A stretch of DNA of 64,000 nucleotides from JBBIWA01 sp037439425 (GTDB lineage Bacteria > Acidobacteriota > Blastocatellia > RBC074): the NCBI GenBank assembly GCA_037439425.1, contig JBBIWA010000006.1, positions 1-64,000 of the forward strand. The letters run 5' to 3'. Shown here one piece after another: positions 18,056 through 26,873 of the stretch. A program made the translations under genes and the position numbers. The notes beneath the pieces are model-generated. The model had not been told where the DNA came from. It was given only the letters and a program-made list of their open reading frames with translations, and searched no databases. Every line of letters begins with the position of its first letter. The first letter of the stretch is position 1.

Positions 18056-19477
18056 ATGCTTTCGCTGCGCGTAAAACTGACACTTTACTATCTGGCTATC
18101 CTCTCGGCCGTCCTTATCTTCTTTGGGTTTGCGATCTATGCTTATCTCTCGCGCAGCCTGTTGTGGACGATTGACTATTCACTTGCTACTCAGGCGCAGG
18201 CCATTGTCCAGCGTATGGTGACCGAAGTAGGGGCCGAGGTGGGCTCGGCTGGGCACTCAGTTTCACCTCATGAAGAGCACCACAGTGATCAACTGCTCTT
18301 CGCGCCACAAGTCGTTCAGGTGATTGATGGGCGAGGAAGAATAACGGATGAGACTCTATCCAGGGTGGCGCACTCTATTCCTATCAACCTGGAAAAGCTG
18401 AACCAGCTCGGCAATAACCAGGACCTTTTCGAAACCTTTCGGCTCGAATCTGGCGAGGAGTTTCGAGTAGTGGCCCGGCGCAGTCAAGACGCCGAAGGAT
18501 CTACCTATTTCGTCCGCCTCGGCCAATCACTTGCGCCATTGCAGCAAGCCCGCCGTCGTCTGCTTTTTATTCTCCTGATCACGATCCCAGCCGCATTGCT
18601 GCTGGGCAGTTACGGCGGTCTGGTGCTGGCTAATCAAGCCCTGCGCCCGGTTGATCGAATTACTCGTGCAGCTGAGCGCATTGGCACAGGCGATTTGTCA
18701 GAGCGTGTGCCGCTGCCGACCAAGATGGATGAGCTGGGCCGTCTAGCTGCGACCTTCAACAATATGATTGCGCGTCTGGAAGCTGCCTTCGAGCGCCAGC
18801 GCCAGTTCACTTCCGACGCTTCACACGAACTGCGCACCCCTCTAGCGGTTCTGCGTGGTGATATTGAAATCGCCCTGCGGCGTGATCGGACGCCCGAAGA
18901 GTACAAAAGGGTGCTCACCTCAAGTCTGGAAGAGATCATCCGGCTTTCGCGGCTGGTTGAGGACCTGCTAACGCTGGCGCGCGCCGACATAGGGCAGGCC
19001 GCGTTGCGTTGCGAGCCGGTCTCGCTCGAGGATCTGTGCCAGCAGATGGTTGACTACATCTCACCGCTTGTCCAGCAGCAGGAGCAGAAGCTGATCTATC
19101 AGGCACCCCGTAGCCCGATAATAATTAATGGCGATCTGCAAAGGCTTAAGCAGCTCCTGCTTAATTTGCTTGACAATGCTATCAAATACACTGACAAGGG
19201 AGGCATCATCACCCTTGGTCTCAAAACAGCGGGTGATGAGGCTGTGCTCACCGTCGCGGACACGGGACGTGGAATCGCACCGGAAGACCTGCCCCATATC
19301 TTCGAGCGATTTTATCGCCATTCACATAGCAGCAGCGAAAAAGGAGTCACTGGCTTTGGCCTCGGACTTGCCATTGTCAAATGGATTGTAGACTCGCACG
19401 GTGGAAAGATCGAGGTCAGCAGCGAGCCGGGCAAAGGCGCGATCTTTACTCTGAGGTTTCCGTTGCTCAACTCTTAA
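18056..19477 (+). CDS. Membrane sensor histidine kinase
   Basis: A 473-residue inner-membrane kinase and partner of the preceding regulator. Order: transmembrane helix 1 (about 10-32), a periplasmic sensor loop of about 130 residues, transmembrane helix 2 near 162-187, a HAMP linker, the HisKA domain with phospho-acceptor His257 in ASHELRTPL, and the ATPase with the N box LLNLLDNAIKY, DTGRGI, and GFGLGLAIV. The sensor loop has no recognised domain but is rich in His and Asp/Glu around residue 70 (SPHEEHHSD), which could bind metal; that is speculation. A TTG start 93 nt upstream overlaps the regulator stop and would add 31 residues; I prefer the ATG because AAGGA precedes it and the membrane helix follows directly. 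Confidence 0.9.
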   Translation: MLSLRVKLTLYYLAILSAVLIFFGFAIYAYLSRSLLWTIDYSLATQAQAIVQRMVTEVGAEVGSAGHSVSPHEEHHSDQLLFAPQVVQVIDGRGRITDETLSRVAHSIPINLEKLNQLGNNQDLFETFRLESGEEFRVVARRSQDAEGSTYFVRLGQSLAPLQQARRRLLFILLITIPAALLLGSYGGLVLANQALRPVDRITRAAERIGTGDLSERVPLPTKMDELGRLAATFNNMIARLEAAFERQRQFTSDASHELRTPLAVLRGDIEIALRRDRTPEEYKRVLTSSLEEIIRLSRLVEDLLTLARADIGQAALRCEPVSLEDLCQQMVDYISPLVQQQEQKLIYQAPRSPIIINGDLQRLKQLLLNLLDNAIKYTDKGGIITLGLKTAGDEAVLTVADTGRGIAPEDLPHIFERFYRHSHSSSEKGVTGFGLGLAIVKWIVDSHGGKIEVSSEPGKGAIFTLRFPLLNS

Positions 19478-19497
19478 GCCAGTCCACAACCTGCTGC

Positions 19498-19526
19498 TTG
19501 ACTGACATCGGTTGTTTGGCTATGAT
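19498..19526 (+). promoter_or_regulatory. Sigma-70 promoter of tRNA-Ala
   Basis: TTGACT and TATGAT are spaced by exactly 17 nt, 40 bases before the mature tRNA. This is the best-matching promoter seen in the window and fits a strongly expressed stable RNA. Confidence 0.75.
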
Positions 19527-19566
19527 GACATAGCGTTAAGAAGAGCGAAGTTTTTTGATCTGTGAT

Positions 19567-19639
<73 letters not shown>

Positions 19640-19655
19640 CTAAGTTTACAGGATG

Positions 19656-19687
19656 AACGGGCGCAGACAATGCGCCCGTTTCTGTTT
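19656..19687 (+). terminator. Rho-independent terminator after tRNA-Ala
   Basis: A perfect 10-bp stem, AACGGGCGCA and TGCGCCCGTT, with a 5-nt loop is followed by TCTGTTT. It begins 16 bases after the tRNA end. Confidence 0.8.
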
Positions 19688-19743
19688 ATGTACGCATCGT
19701 GCTGCTCCATTGCGCACCCGCTAGCTGTTTTCCAGGGGGAGGG

Positions 19744-21723
19744 ATGAAACCACCGGAAAAGCTCAACAGAGTGAATGTCTCATTTCTTCAGAGTCCAATC
19801 TCGCCACCACTGGCTTTCCCTTTTACTGCCATCGTTGGTTTTGAGCTGGCAAAGCGGGCATTGATGCTGCTGGCTGTTGATCCAAAGCTTAAAGGTGTAT
19901 TGATTGCAGCGGGACGGGGGACAGCCAAGACCACTCTCGCTCGTGCATTCTTCAATATTTTCCCCCCCTCTGGGGACACAGAAGCCAGAAACTACTGCCG
20001 CCCGATTGTGGAACTTCCGCTTGGGGTTACCCAGGACCGGCTACTTGGTGGATTGGATGTTGAGTTGACTCTCGCTACAGGCCGGCCCCAGTTGAAGCCT
20101 GGACTGCTTGCTGAAGCGCACGACGGTATTCTTTATGCCGATGGCATAAATCTCTTAGAGAAAAGCATTGCCTCTCATCTCGGGTGCGCATTGAGCGACG
20201 GACAAATAGCAATTGAGCGCGAGGGAATAAGCTGCATTTTCCCTGCGGAGTTTATCTTAATTGGCACTTATGATCCGGCCGAAGGGGAAGTGAGCGCCTC
20301 TCTGCACGATCGTGTGGGTTTGGTGGTGGGAGAAACTGCTGAGCTGTCAGCCAGTGAGCGAGCAGAGGTGATGAGGCGTGTGGCGAGCTTTTCTCAGGAT
20401 CCGGTTGGGTTCACCGAGCGATATGCTGGCTCAATGGCCAGATTGAAGGCTCAAATTGCCTCTGCCCGCGCCCGGTTGCCAGAAGTTCAAATCTCTCTCG
20501 AAGATCGTCGCTGCCTTGGGATCGCAGCATTACAACTTGGGGTTGAGGGCAATCGAGCAGACATCTTCGCTCTGCGTACTGCCCTTGCCAGTGCAGCTCT
20601 GGATGGTCGCAATCGCGTGGTGGAAGAGGATCTAGAGACGGCTATCAACTTGGTCCTGTTGCCGCGTGCGCTCGTCATTCCGAGATCTGAAGAGGAGCAA
20701 GAAAATCCGATGAGAGCAACAGAGAGTAATTCCCAGGCAGCCCGCAGACCTTCCTTAGAGGGTAAGGCATCAGAAGTCCACAATCCCCAGCGCTTGACAC
20801 ATAGCGCTCAACTATTCTTCCCGGCGCTCGGTGCCTGGCTACCAGAAGGGTTACTTGCTGTGCCGCGTCGTCTCCAGCGCTATTCTGCAATTGGCAGCCG
20901 CGGCGAGACTTTTAACCGTTTACGCGGGCGTTATGTGAAGAGTGTGGCTGGAGATCCGGGTGATGGAAAGATTGCAATTGACGCCACCCTGCGCGCAGCA
21001 GCACTGTCCCAAGTTTTCCGCTCTCGTCAGCCCTTAGACCGGAGAGTGGTTATTTCAGCCAAGGACTTGCGCTTCAAGCGGTTCAAGCAAAAAGCAGGGA
21101 CACTCTTCATCTTCGCGGTGGATGCAAGCGGAAGCATGGCGCTTAATAGAATGAGTCAGGCCAAAGGTGCAGTGATGCGGTTGTTGCGAGAAGCCTATCT
21201 CCATCGGGATAAGGTGGCGCTCATTAGCTTTCGTGGTCGGAAGGCCGAAGTATTGCTGCCGCCCTGTCAAAGTGTTGAGCGGGCGAAACGTTCACTCGAC
21301 GCCTTGCCAGTAGGCGGCGGAACACCGCTGGCCGCTGGATTGATAGCCGCGCTTGAGCTGGCAAGGCGAGCGCGTCGCCTGGGGACTTGCCAAACCATGC
21401 TGGTGCTGTTTACTGATGGGCGAGCAAATGTTGGACTAAACACCGCTACTCCTGGCCCGTCCGTGCCTCAACAGATGATTTGGCGTGAGATCGAGCAGAT
21501 TGGGGCGGCTTTTCAGCGAGAGGCAATCGCCTCGCTGGTCATTGATACTCAAGCTCGCTTTACTTCCCGTGGCGAAGGAGAGAAGATCGCAGCCTTGCTC
21601 GGTGGGCGCTACATTTACCTGCCGCAAGCCAGTGTTGAGAAGGTCTACGATTCTGTAGTTGCTACTGCCTCTGCACGATCTCTGCCAGCAAGAAGAACTA
21701 CCGCCGCAAAGCAGTCTCTGTAG
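19744..21723 (+). CDS. Magnesium-chelatase-like AAA+/VWA protein (ChlD/ChlI type)
   Basis: A 659-residue protein combining an N-terminal ChlI-like AAA+ ATPase (Walker A GRGTAKTT at 57-64; a PLGVTQDRLLGGLDVE insert typical of chelatase ATPases) with a variable linker and a C-terminal VWA domain whose MIDAS motif DASGS starts at Asp460, as in the D subunit of magnesium chelatase. In phototrophs these subunits insert Mg into protoporphyrin. No large H subunit or other bacteriochlorophyll gene is present here, so this may be a phototrophy gene out of its cluster or a chelatase-like ATPase of other use. Unlike many D subunits the Walker A is intact. The ATG at 19744 follows GGGGGAGGG; upstream residues are discounted. 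Confidence 0.8.
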   Translation: MKPPEKLNRVNVSFLQSPISPPLAFPFTAIVGFELAKRALMLLAVDPKLKGVLIAAGRGTAKTTLARAFFNIFPPSGDTEARNYCRPIVELPLGVTQDRLLGGLDVELTLATGRPQLKPGLLAEAHDGILYADGINLLEKSIASHLGCALSDGQIAIEREGISCIFPAEFILIGTYDPAEGEVSASLHDRVGLVVGETAELSASERAEVMRRVASFSQDPVGFTERYAGSMARLKAQIASARARLPEVQISLEDRRCLGIAALQLGVEGNRADIFALRTALASAALDGRNRVVEEDLETAINLVLLPRALVIPRSEEEQENPMRATESNSQAARRPSLEGKASEVHNPQRLTHSAQLFFPALGAWLPEGLLAVPRRLQRYSAIGSRGETFNRLRGRYVKSVAGDPGDGKIAIDATLRAAALSQVFRSRQPLDRRVVISAKDLRFKRFKQKAGTLFIFAVDASGSMALNRMSQAKGAVMRLLREAYLHRDKVALISFRGRKAEVLLPPCQSVERAKRSLDALPVGGGTPLAAGLIAALELARRARRLGTCQTMLVLFTDGRANVGLNTATPGPSVPQQMIWREIEQIGAAFQREAIASLVIDTQARFTSRGEGEKIAALLGGRYIYLPQASVEKVYDSVVATASARSLPARRTTAAKQSL

Positions 21724-21747
21724 ATAGGGGTTTGTGCTACTGAACCA

Positions 21748-22500
21748 TTAACCTTCGCCAAGCCTATGGACAAGTAAAGTGGCTCCAATCACGCCAACCG
21801 GCAATGAGACTAAATTAGCAACCGGGATGAGTAGTAATAAATATCCGGCAGCCCCAAATCCCAGGATCAGGGGCTTGTGCCGCCAAACCCATCCCAGCTT
21901 CTTTCGTAGTGGTAGTCCTTGAGCAGATAGTGGCACATCCAGATAGTCAAACCCACAGAAGAAGACCGCAACAACCAATCCAACTGGGCCGCCAATTAGA
22001 GGGAAGAAGAGACCGAGAGGCAAGATCACCAACGCCACGACCAGTTGCAGAATGATCAATTTTACTCCTTCCCACATCGCACGACCCCAGCTCATTGAAG
22101 ATTCAGTTGGTTTGCCTCCTATAAGCTTCAGCACTCTTCGACTCAAAGCCTCACTGAAGGGAGCAAACAGGATTCGTGCCAGCGGTAGATATAGAAAATA
22201 ACCAAGTGACAGGGCCAGCAGAAAAATAACCGCTTGCCCTAGCAGCAGAAGAGTTTGATGGCTGGGAAAAGACTTGCTGCTGCCCAACAAGTAGCCAGTT
22301 ACCCAGACGCTGAAGAAGGCCAGTGACACCAGGGCTATTAAGGTGAGCGCAATGGGAAGCAGCGAGAGCGCCAAGAGGCCGGGGTGCTTGAGCAAGGGCA
22401 ATGCCCCGAAGAAAAATCGCAGGCCACAGATAAAGCGAGAGATTGGGTTTGCCGAGCGCAGTTTATCAACAGGGGGGGCAAATCGGGCTTCAGTAGTCAC
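21748..22500 (-). CDS. EI24/CysZ-family membrane protein
   Basis: A 250-residue inner-membrane protein of the EI24 domain family, which includes the sulfate-uptake protein CysZ. It has about four to six hydrophobic segments, with the family-type start ISRFICGLRFFFGALPLLKHPGLL and the conserved PLGLFFPLIGGPVGL region and FGFDYLD-like CGFDYLDVPL sequence. Sulfate transport is not established for members outside the enterobacterial CysZ group. It begins with GTG, 3 nt after the stop of the lipoprotein gene, so the two are one operon. Confidence 0.82.
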   Translation of the reverse strand: MTTEARFAPPVDKLRSANPISRFICGLRFFFGALPLLKHPGLLALSLLPIALTLIALVSLAFFSVWVTGYLLGSSKSFPSHQTLLLLGQAVIFLLALSLGYFLYLPLARILFAPFSEALSRRVLKLIGGKPTESSMSWGRAMWEGVKLIILQLVVALVILPLGLFFPLIGGPVGLVVAVFFCGFDYLDVPLSAQGLPLRKKLGWVWRHKPLILGFGAAGYLLLLIPVANLVSLPVGVIGATLLVHRLGEG

Positions 22501-22503
22501 AGT

Positions 22504-23070
22504 CTACAGAGGAAGCTGAATGGAGGCATTGTCGTGTGCGATTCGCAGCCTTAGTTTGGCAAGACCCGCTACGTCACGCCTGGTTTCAAAGAATAGAAAT
22601 CCGCGTATCTCTTTTTGCGGCTCCAGCGAAGACTTGAGGGGAAGCGCGACAGATTCGAAGCCTTCTTGGGTTTGCCGGTATGACTCTTTCAGGTAAGCGC
22701 CTGTCCCATAGAATCTCATTAGCAGCTTGAGCGCTTGTTGAGGTTCGATCCGTGGATAGCGCGTCCCTGCTGCGTCTTGTAAGTCAAATCGTAAGTGGTC
22801 CACTCTTACCGGTTTGGCTGAGCGGTTGACCACCCGAAGCTCAAGCGCGATGATCCCCGCTAGCGGCAGGTTCGCTCCAAATTGCTCAATGGCCTGATCA
22901 TCATCAAGCAGGGCAGCCGCGCTAATTTCAAGGCCAGCCAGAGTGGTGCTGGCGGCAAACCTGGACCGGGAGGGCGATGGTAAAGGCGAGACCTTAAAGA
23001 GAGGTCCGCAGCCGCTGAGCACCAAGACTGACAATCCCAAAATCAGGTGGCTGATAGATAAACTACCCAT
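22504..23070 (-). CDS. Predicted lipoprotein
   Basis: A 188-residue exported protein with a type II signal peptide: hydrophobic stretch at residues 8-18 and lipobox LSGC with Cys21. The mature part looks like an immunoglobulin-like beta sandwich (EISAAAL, IIALELRVVNRSAKPVRVDHLRFDL, LFFETRR), the pattern of domains that bind or cap other envelope proteins, but no family name can be given. It is the first gene of a two-gene unit with the EI24 protein 3 nt downstream, suggesting a joint envelope role. Confidence 0.7.
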   Translation of the reverse strand: MGSLSISHLILGLSVLVLSGCGPLFKVSPLPSPSRSRFAASTTLAGLEISAAALLDDDQAIEQFGANLPLAGIIALELRVVNRSAKPVRVDHLRFDLQDAAGTRYPRIEPQQALKLLMRFYGTGAYLKESYRQTQEGFESVALPLKSSLEPQKEIRGFLFFETRRDVAGLAKLRLRIAHDNASIQLPL

Positions 23071-23162
23071 AGCAAGTCAGGATCGAGCTCAAACTAGATA
23101 GGCTACAGGTCAGACGCAAAATTTGTAGGCCAAGGCTGCTTTCCAAACGAAGGGATTAAGAG

Positions 23163-23237
23163 GGCGAGTAGAGGGGGTCGAACCCTCGACCTCTTGATCC
23201 ACAGTCAAGCGCTCTAACCAACTGAGCTATACTCGCC
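23163..23237 (-). tRNA. tRNA-His (anticodon GTG)
   Basis: A full cloverleaf on the minus strand. The anticodon stem CTTGA/TCAAG encloses CTGTGGA with anticodon GTG. The extra 5' G at position -1 pairs with C73, the identity feature of histidine tRNAs. The 3' CCA is not encoded. The insertion sequence downstream in the plus sense begins 70 bp upstream of the tRNA start, near where its promoter should be. Confidence 0.95.
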
Positions 23238-23306
23238 ATTGACCAGCTCAAGCATTCACAAGGCTATCACTTGTGCGAGGGTTTTGTCTAGTAGCAAAAT
23301 AGTAGC

Positions 23307-23340
23307 CTCTCCGTTGCGGAAAATAAAGACTTACGGGAAT
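23307..23340 (+). repeat. Left terminal inverted repeat of the insertion sequence
   Basis: It starts CTCTCCGTTGCGG and ends ACTTACGGGAA. The matching right end lies at about 25005-25036 on the opposite strand; the outer 16 and inner 11 bases agree. Confidence 0.85.
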
Positions 23341-23402
23341 CGCCCATTTCTAGGGCTTGACAATGCGGAAAAATGCTACCCTGACCGACCAGGAGGTCAG
23401 TC

Positions 23403-24989
23403 ATGGAAAGCATTAGATTGTTTGCCCGCAATGGCGAGGCTGTGCGCCAGGCGCTGGAACGAGGTGAATTCACGCACCTCGATACGGCGAGTGAAGAGAT
23501 CACGGATGAATTCTTGCTCTTTGCAATCAAAAGCGGCTTACTCAAGCAGTGGGCCGCAGATTTTCCCGATCCGCGCCTCTGGGCGGAAATCAGTTGTGAG
23601 GTGATCTTGGCGGCGGAGTTGACCGCGCGATTTGCCGGCATCTACTCGCAATGCAAGAGCGGCTACCTGCTGTGCTCGGCGCGCGTGCTTGGGGCGCTAG
23701 GCTACAGCATCGAGGTCTTGGAGGAAGGCGACGGGCTGAGCAGATATGGCACGGCTGAGGATCAACTCTACAGTGGTGATGTGCTGCGCAAGCTGCTCGG
23801 GAAGTTGGAGAAGCAATCAAAGGTAAAGGCCGAAGATCGAGTGGCGGCGATGCAGGGGGGCGCAGCGGTGAAGACGCGCGAGCGCGCTTCGCGTCGAGCG
23901 GTCAAAGATCCCAAGCTGGAGAAAGCGAAAGCCGCGGCGCGTTCGGCCGCCGCCGCGCGGCTCCTTCTCGCCTGGTACAACCTGAAGGTGGGGCCCGGGC
24001 TGTTGGAGTATGCGCAAACGGGCCAGGGGCGGCGGATTCACATCCTCGATGCGACCAAAATAGAGGTGGCGCTTGAAGTCGGCAATTATGAGTGCAGCGG
24101 AGTGGTCAAGGATGATGACGATGGGCGCCTCAAGCGCGGTTACAAGTTGGGTACGTTGCGGACACTGCTTGATACGGCAGGGATCATTACGCAGGCCATT
24201 GTCGGACAGATTCAAACGCACGACAGCAAACTGTGTAACCCATGGGTGCAAGAATCAACAGTGCTGCGCGAGGGCGATCTGCTCTTGGAAGACCGCGGTT
24301 TTTTGGACGGCGCGACGATCACGCATTTGAAATGTGAACGAGGCGTGGATGTGATCGTCCCCTTGCGCTGCGATATGTCGTCATATGAAGAGGCAGTGAA
24401 ATTGGCTGAGATGGCCGGCGAGTGGCGCAAGCATCCGACGCGTAGCAGTCAGCAGATCGCCTTTGTCTCCGGGGTGGAGCACGTTTGGGAGGAATGCGAG
24501 GCGACGCTCAATGCCTACGTCATTCGCTTCTTCAACGAGAAGAAGCGAGCGATTGATTACATCGTTTTGGTGACGACCGACCTGCGCCTGAGCGCGCAAT
24601 GGATCGTTAAGCATTACGAGCAACGGCCGGAGGTCGAGCAAGACTACGAGCAGCTTAAGAGTGGGGGCTGGTTTCTGAAGAAACTCTCCAGCATGCGTTA
24701 CAGCCAGATTGTCTTTTATCTGCTGACGGTCGTGCTCGGCTACAGCCTCTATCACTTGTTTGCTAACACGGCTGCTGGGGCGCGCTTTGCCAACAAGACG
24801 CGACAGGCCATCGCTTTTGAGCAACTGAAATCACGTCGCACGCATGTGATTGTATACGCCGGTGGATATTTTGAAATCTTTGAGACGCTGAGTTTTGTGC
24901 ATCTGGCGCTGGTCTTGTCGCCTTCAGTGCAAACGCGCCTGCGACATTGGCTGGAAGATCATCTGCCGCAGTTGGCAAAACGGGAGTGA
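23403..24989 (+). CDS. IS4-superfamily DDE transposase
   Basis: A 528-residue RNase-H-fold transposase. The catalytic residues are Asp216 (HILDATK), Asp297 (LLLEDRGF) and Glu412. The last falls in an exact YREK signature: Tyr405, two residues, Arg408, three, Glu412, six, Lys419, diagnostic of the IS4 superfamily. A basic Ala/Lys/Arg-rich helix near residues 155-185 may bind DNA. The C-terminus (PSVQTRLRHWLEDHLPQL) resembles that of many IS4-like enzymes. The frame is intact and the start is 96 bp inside the left end. Confidence 0.92.
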   Translation: MESIRLFARNGEAVRQALERGEFTHLDTASEEITDEFLLFAIKSGLLKQWAADFPDPRLWAEISCEVILAAELTARFAGIYSQCKSGYLLCSARVLGALGYSIEVLEEGDGLSRYGTAEDQLYSGDVLRKLLGKLEKQSKVKAEDRVAAMQGGAAVKTRERASRRAVKDPKLEKAKAAARSAAAARLLLAWYNLKVGPGLLEYAQTGQGRRIHILDATKIEVALEVGNYECSGVVKDDDDGRLKRGYKLGTLRTLLDTAGIITQAIVGQIQTHDSKLCNPWVQESTVLREGDLLLEDRGFLDGATITHLKCERGVDVIVPLRCDMSSYEEAVKLAEMAGEWRKHPTRSSQQIAFVSGVEHVWEECEATLNAYVIRFFNEKKRAIDYIVLVTTDLRLSAQWIVKHYEQRPEVEQDYEQLKSGGWFLKKLSSMRYSQIVFYLLTVVLGYSLYHLFANTAAGARFANKTRQAIAFEQLKSRRTHVIVYAGGYFEIFETLSFVHLALVLSPSVQTRLRHWLEDHLPQLAKRE

Positions 24990-25059
24990 AACCGGGATTT
25001 TTTCGTTCCCGTAAGTTCAGCTTTTCCGCAACGGAGATAGTAGCTTTAAGCGCCTGGCT

Positions 25060-25087
25060 TTGCGGTCACCCCCTCTTGCGCTATACT
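25060..25087 (+). promoter_or_regulatory. Possible sigma-70 promoter of the VWFA gene
   Basis: TTGCGG and TATACT are spaced by 16 nt, ending 35 bases before the ATG. The right end of the insertion sequence lies only 15 bp upstream of it, so the element may have removed upstream control sites. Confidence 0.4.
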
Positions 25088-25121
25088 CGAACTGCCCAGA
25101 GATGATCCGAGGGAACCTGCA

Positions 25122-26222
25122 ATGCGTTTATCTTCAAGACCGCCTCTCGCCACTCTAACTACCATCGTGATCCTCCTCTTGGCCTGTGCTTCGACCCTCG
25201 TCGCGCAGGAGAGAGAAGGCAAACAGGGAAAGCAAGAAGAGCAGGCAACGACCATCAGGGTGGATACGGAGCTAGTCTCAGTAGAGGTTAAAGTCACTGA
25301 TCTCAGCGGGAAACGTAATGTGACCGGGCTCCAGGTTGAGGACTTTGTGATTTATGAAGATGGCGTGCGGCAGAAAATCAGTAATTTCTCCACGACGAAC
25401 GTGCCTTTTAATCTGGTGCTGCTTATCGATACTTCGAGCAGTACCCGAGGCGAAATTGCGTTGATCCGTCGCGCTGCTCGCCGGTTCCTCAATGAACTGC
25501 GTCCGGAGGACCGAGTCGCGGTCATTGAGTTCAATGAAACGGTTGAGTTGCTCCAAGACTTAACCTCAGATCGCACTAAGATTGAGAAGGCTATCGACCT
25601 GCTTAAACCCGGCTACGGAACTTCGTTTTATGATGCGCTTCAATTGACGATTGAGGAGGTGCTGGGAAAGATCGAAGGGCGCAAAGCCGTAGTGGCGTTG
25701 ACCGATGGGGTGGACTCTTATGGTTACTATACGTTTGAGCAAGTGATGCCCGAAATCGAAAAGTCCAGTGCCAGCCTTTACTTTCTTGAGCTGGACACCG
25801 AAGCCTTTACCGAAGAAGGGATGCTGCGTGCTTGCGTTGATGATCGCCATTTCAGGTTCTCACGCAAGCAGTTAAAAAAGTATTACGAAGAATATGCTGA
25901 AGGTGCTGAGATGGAGGAAGACCATTGCCGTCTCTCGAAGCTAGAACGAATGCAGATCAATCGCAGGCTTTATGAATCGGCGCGTCGTGAGCTGCGCGAG
26001 ATCGCCACCAAGACCGGCGGGCAGGTTTATCCAGTCAAGCAGCTTCAGCAACTAGAACCGGTCTATAAGCAGATTGCCGCTGAATTGCGCACTCTCTATT
26101 CCATCGGCTATTACCCCACCAACGACAAACATGACGGCAAATGGCGCGAGCTGCGCGTTGAGCTTAAGCGTCCCGGACTGGTGGCCCACACCAGGTCGGG
26201 ATACCGCGCCCCAAAAGACTAA
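25122..26222 (+). CDS. Secreted VWFA-related protein, acidobacterial type
   Basis: A 366-residue exported protein of the VWFA-related family that is greatly expanded in Acidobacteriota (TIGR03436 type). A signal peptide (1-28, ending in TLVAQ) is followed by the conserved opening TIRVDTELVSVEVKVTD with GLQVEDFVIYEDG, then a von Willebrand A domain with the MIDAS DTSSSTRGE, and the closing YSIGYYPTNDKHDGKWRELRVELKRPG. An insert with three or so cysteines sits between MIDAS and the end (about 230-290). The family's function is unknown; adhesion or protein binding through a metal site is presumed. Confidence 0.9.
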   Translation: MRLSSRPPLATLTTIVILLLACASTLVAQEREGKQGKQEEQATTIRVDTELVSVEVKVTDLSGKRNVTGLQVEDFVIYEDGVRQKISNFSTTNVPFNLVLLIDTSSSTRGEIALIRRAARRFLNELRPEDRVAVIEFNETVELLQDLTSDRTKIEKAIDLLKPGYGTSFYDALQLTIEEVLGKIEGRKAVVALTDGVDSYGYYTFEQVMPEIEKSSASLYFLELDTEAFTEEGMLRACVDDRHFRFSRKQLKKYYEEYAEGAEMEEDHCRLSKLERMQINRRLYESARRELREIATKTGGQVYPVKQLQQLEPVYKQIAAELRTLYSIGYYPTNDKHDGKWRELRVELKRPGLVAHTRSGYRAPKD

Positions 26223-26516
26223 TTGCGCACCAAATCGTGCGGTCTTATCTCGATTTGGCATACCGCCTCTCTCCTCGTTGGCTACTGATCCGGGACAAAA
26301 AGAGAGAGTGAGGTTCTGGCAGAGTGAATCCAGTTTAGCTTAGATCCACTGTTAGAAAGAGCTTTGGCTGCTAGCTTGGCTCCTCACGGCTCTTTTGCTC
26401 TAGCCACTCTTGTAGCAAGCGGGATCGGCACGCCCTTTGCCCTCAAGCGGGTATCAGCCGATTTATCAAATGTTGGCCGAAGGTTTAGGCTTTTGGAATA
26501 TTGTGGAGGGCAAGAA
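26223..26516. other. Intergenic, nothing recognisable
   Basis: This gap follows the VWFA gene. A longer frame continuing upstream of the small membrane protein at 26517 is open but has no start signal. Confidence 0.4.
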
Positions 26517-26636
26517 ATGTCTGGGATCAGCAAACAACAACGACAGCAGGATGAGAGGTCTTTGTCTGTTTTCCTGGTCTTCTTCAACATTTTTCTCCTG
26601 GGAGCATTTCTATTGATCTGTTTTCATCAGAGCTGA
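26517..26636 (+). CDS. Very small single-helix membrane protein
   Basis: A 39-residue frame with a strong ribosome site: GGAGGG lies 6 nt before the ATG. The protein has a charged N-terminal half (KQQRQQDERS) and one hydrophobic helix, SVFLVFFNIFLLGAFLLICF, close to the C-terminus. No family is recognised. The ribosome site and clean topology make it a credible small protein; conservation would settle it. It lies 237 bp before the GMC oxidoreductase gene. Confidence 0.5.
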   Translation: MSGISKQQRQQDERSLSVFLVFFNIFLLGAFLLICFHQS

Positions 26637-26873
26637 GAGTCCTCGGTCATCTTCCTAGCTATTAGGAGATCAGCCAGTGCAGTTCTGTTCCTTTAACTGC
26701 GCCCTTCCTCCGTCACATCGCACCAAGCTCTCTTAGTCGAGAGCGACATCCATTTAGATAGGTAGTTTGGTCAACTAGACAAGACCAGCTTGCAAACTTA
26801 CAATAAACACTCTGCACGCAGCCGAGCGGTTGCACTCACAATCTATATTTGGAGGCAAGAGGGGGGTGTCTCA

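Larger units (their letters stand above)
23299..25044 (+). mobile_element. Complete IS4-superfamily insertion sequence with 8-bp target duplication
   Basis: The element itself spans 23307-25036 (1730 bp). Its ends are imperfect inverted repeats of about 32 bp sharing TCTCCGTTGCGGAAAA and ACTTACGGGAA with a 5-base mismatched centre. The direct repeat ATAGTAGC flanks it at 23299-23306 and 25037-25044, read as the target-site duplication. It carries one transposase gene with an intact frame. The element landed between the promoters of tRNA-His and of the VWFA gene. Intact frame and clean ends point to a recent insertion. Confidence 0.9.

Noticed and set aside
26223..26516. Longer version of the 39-residue membrane protein from 26364
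   Set aside because: The upstream codons have no start signal; the internal ATG with GGAGGG is the better start.
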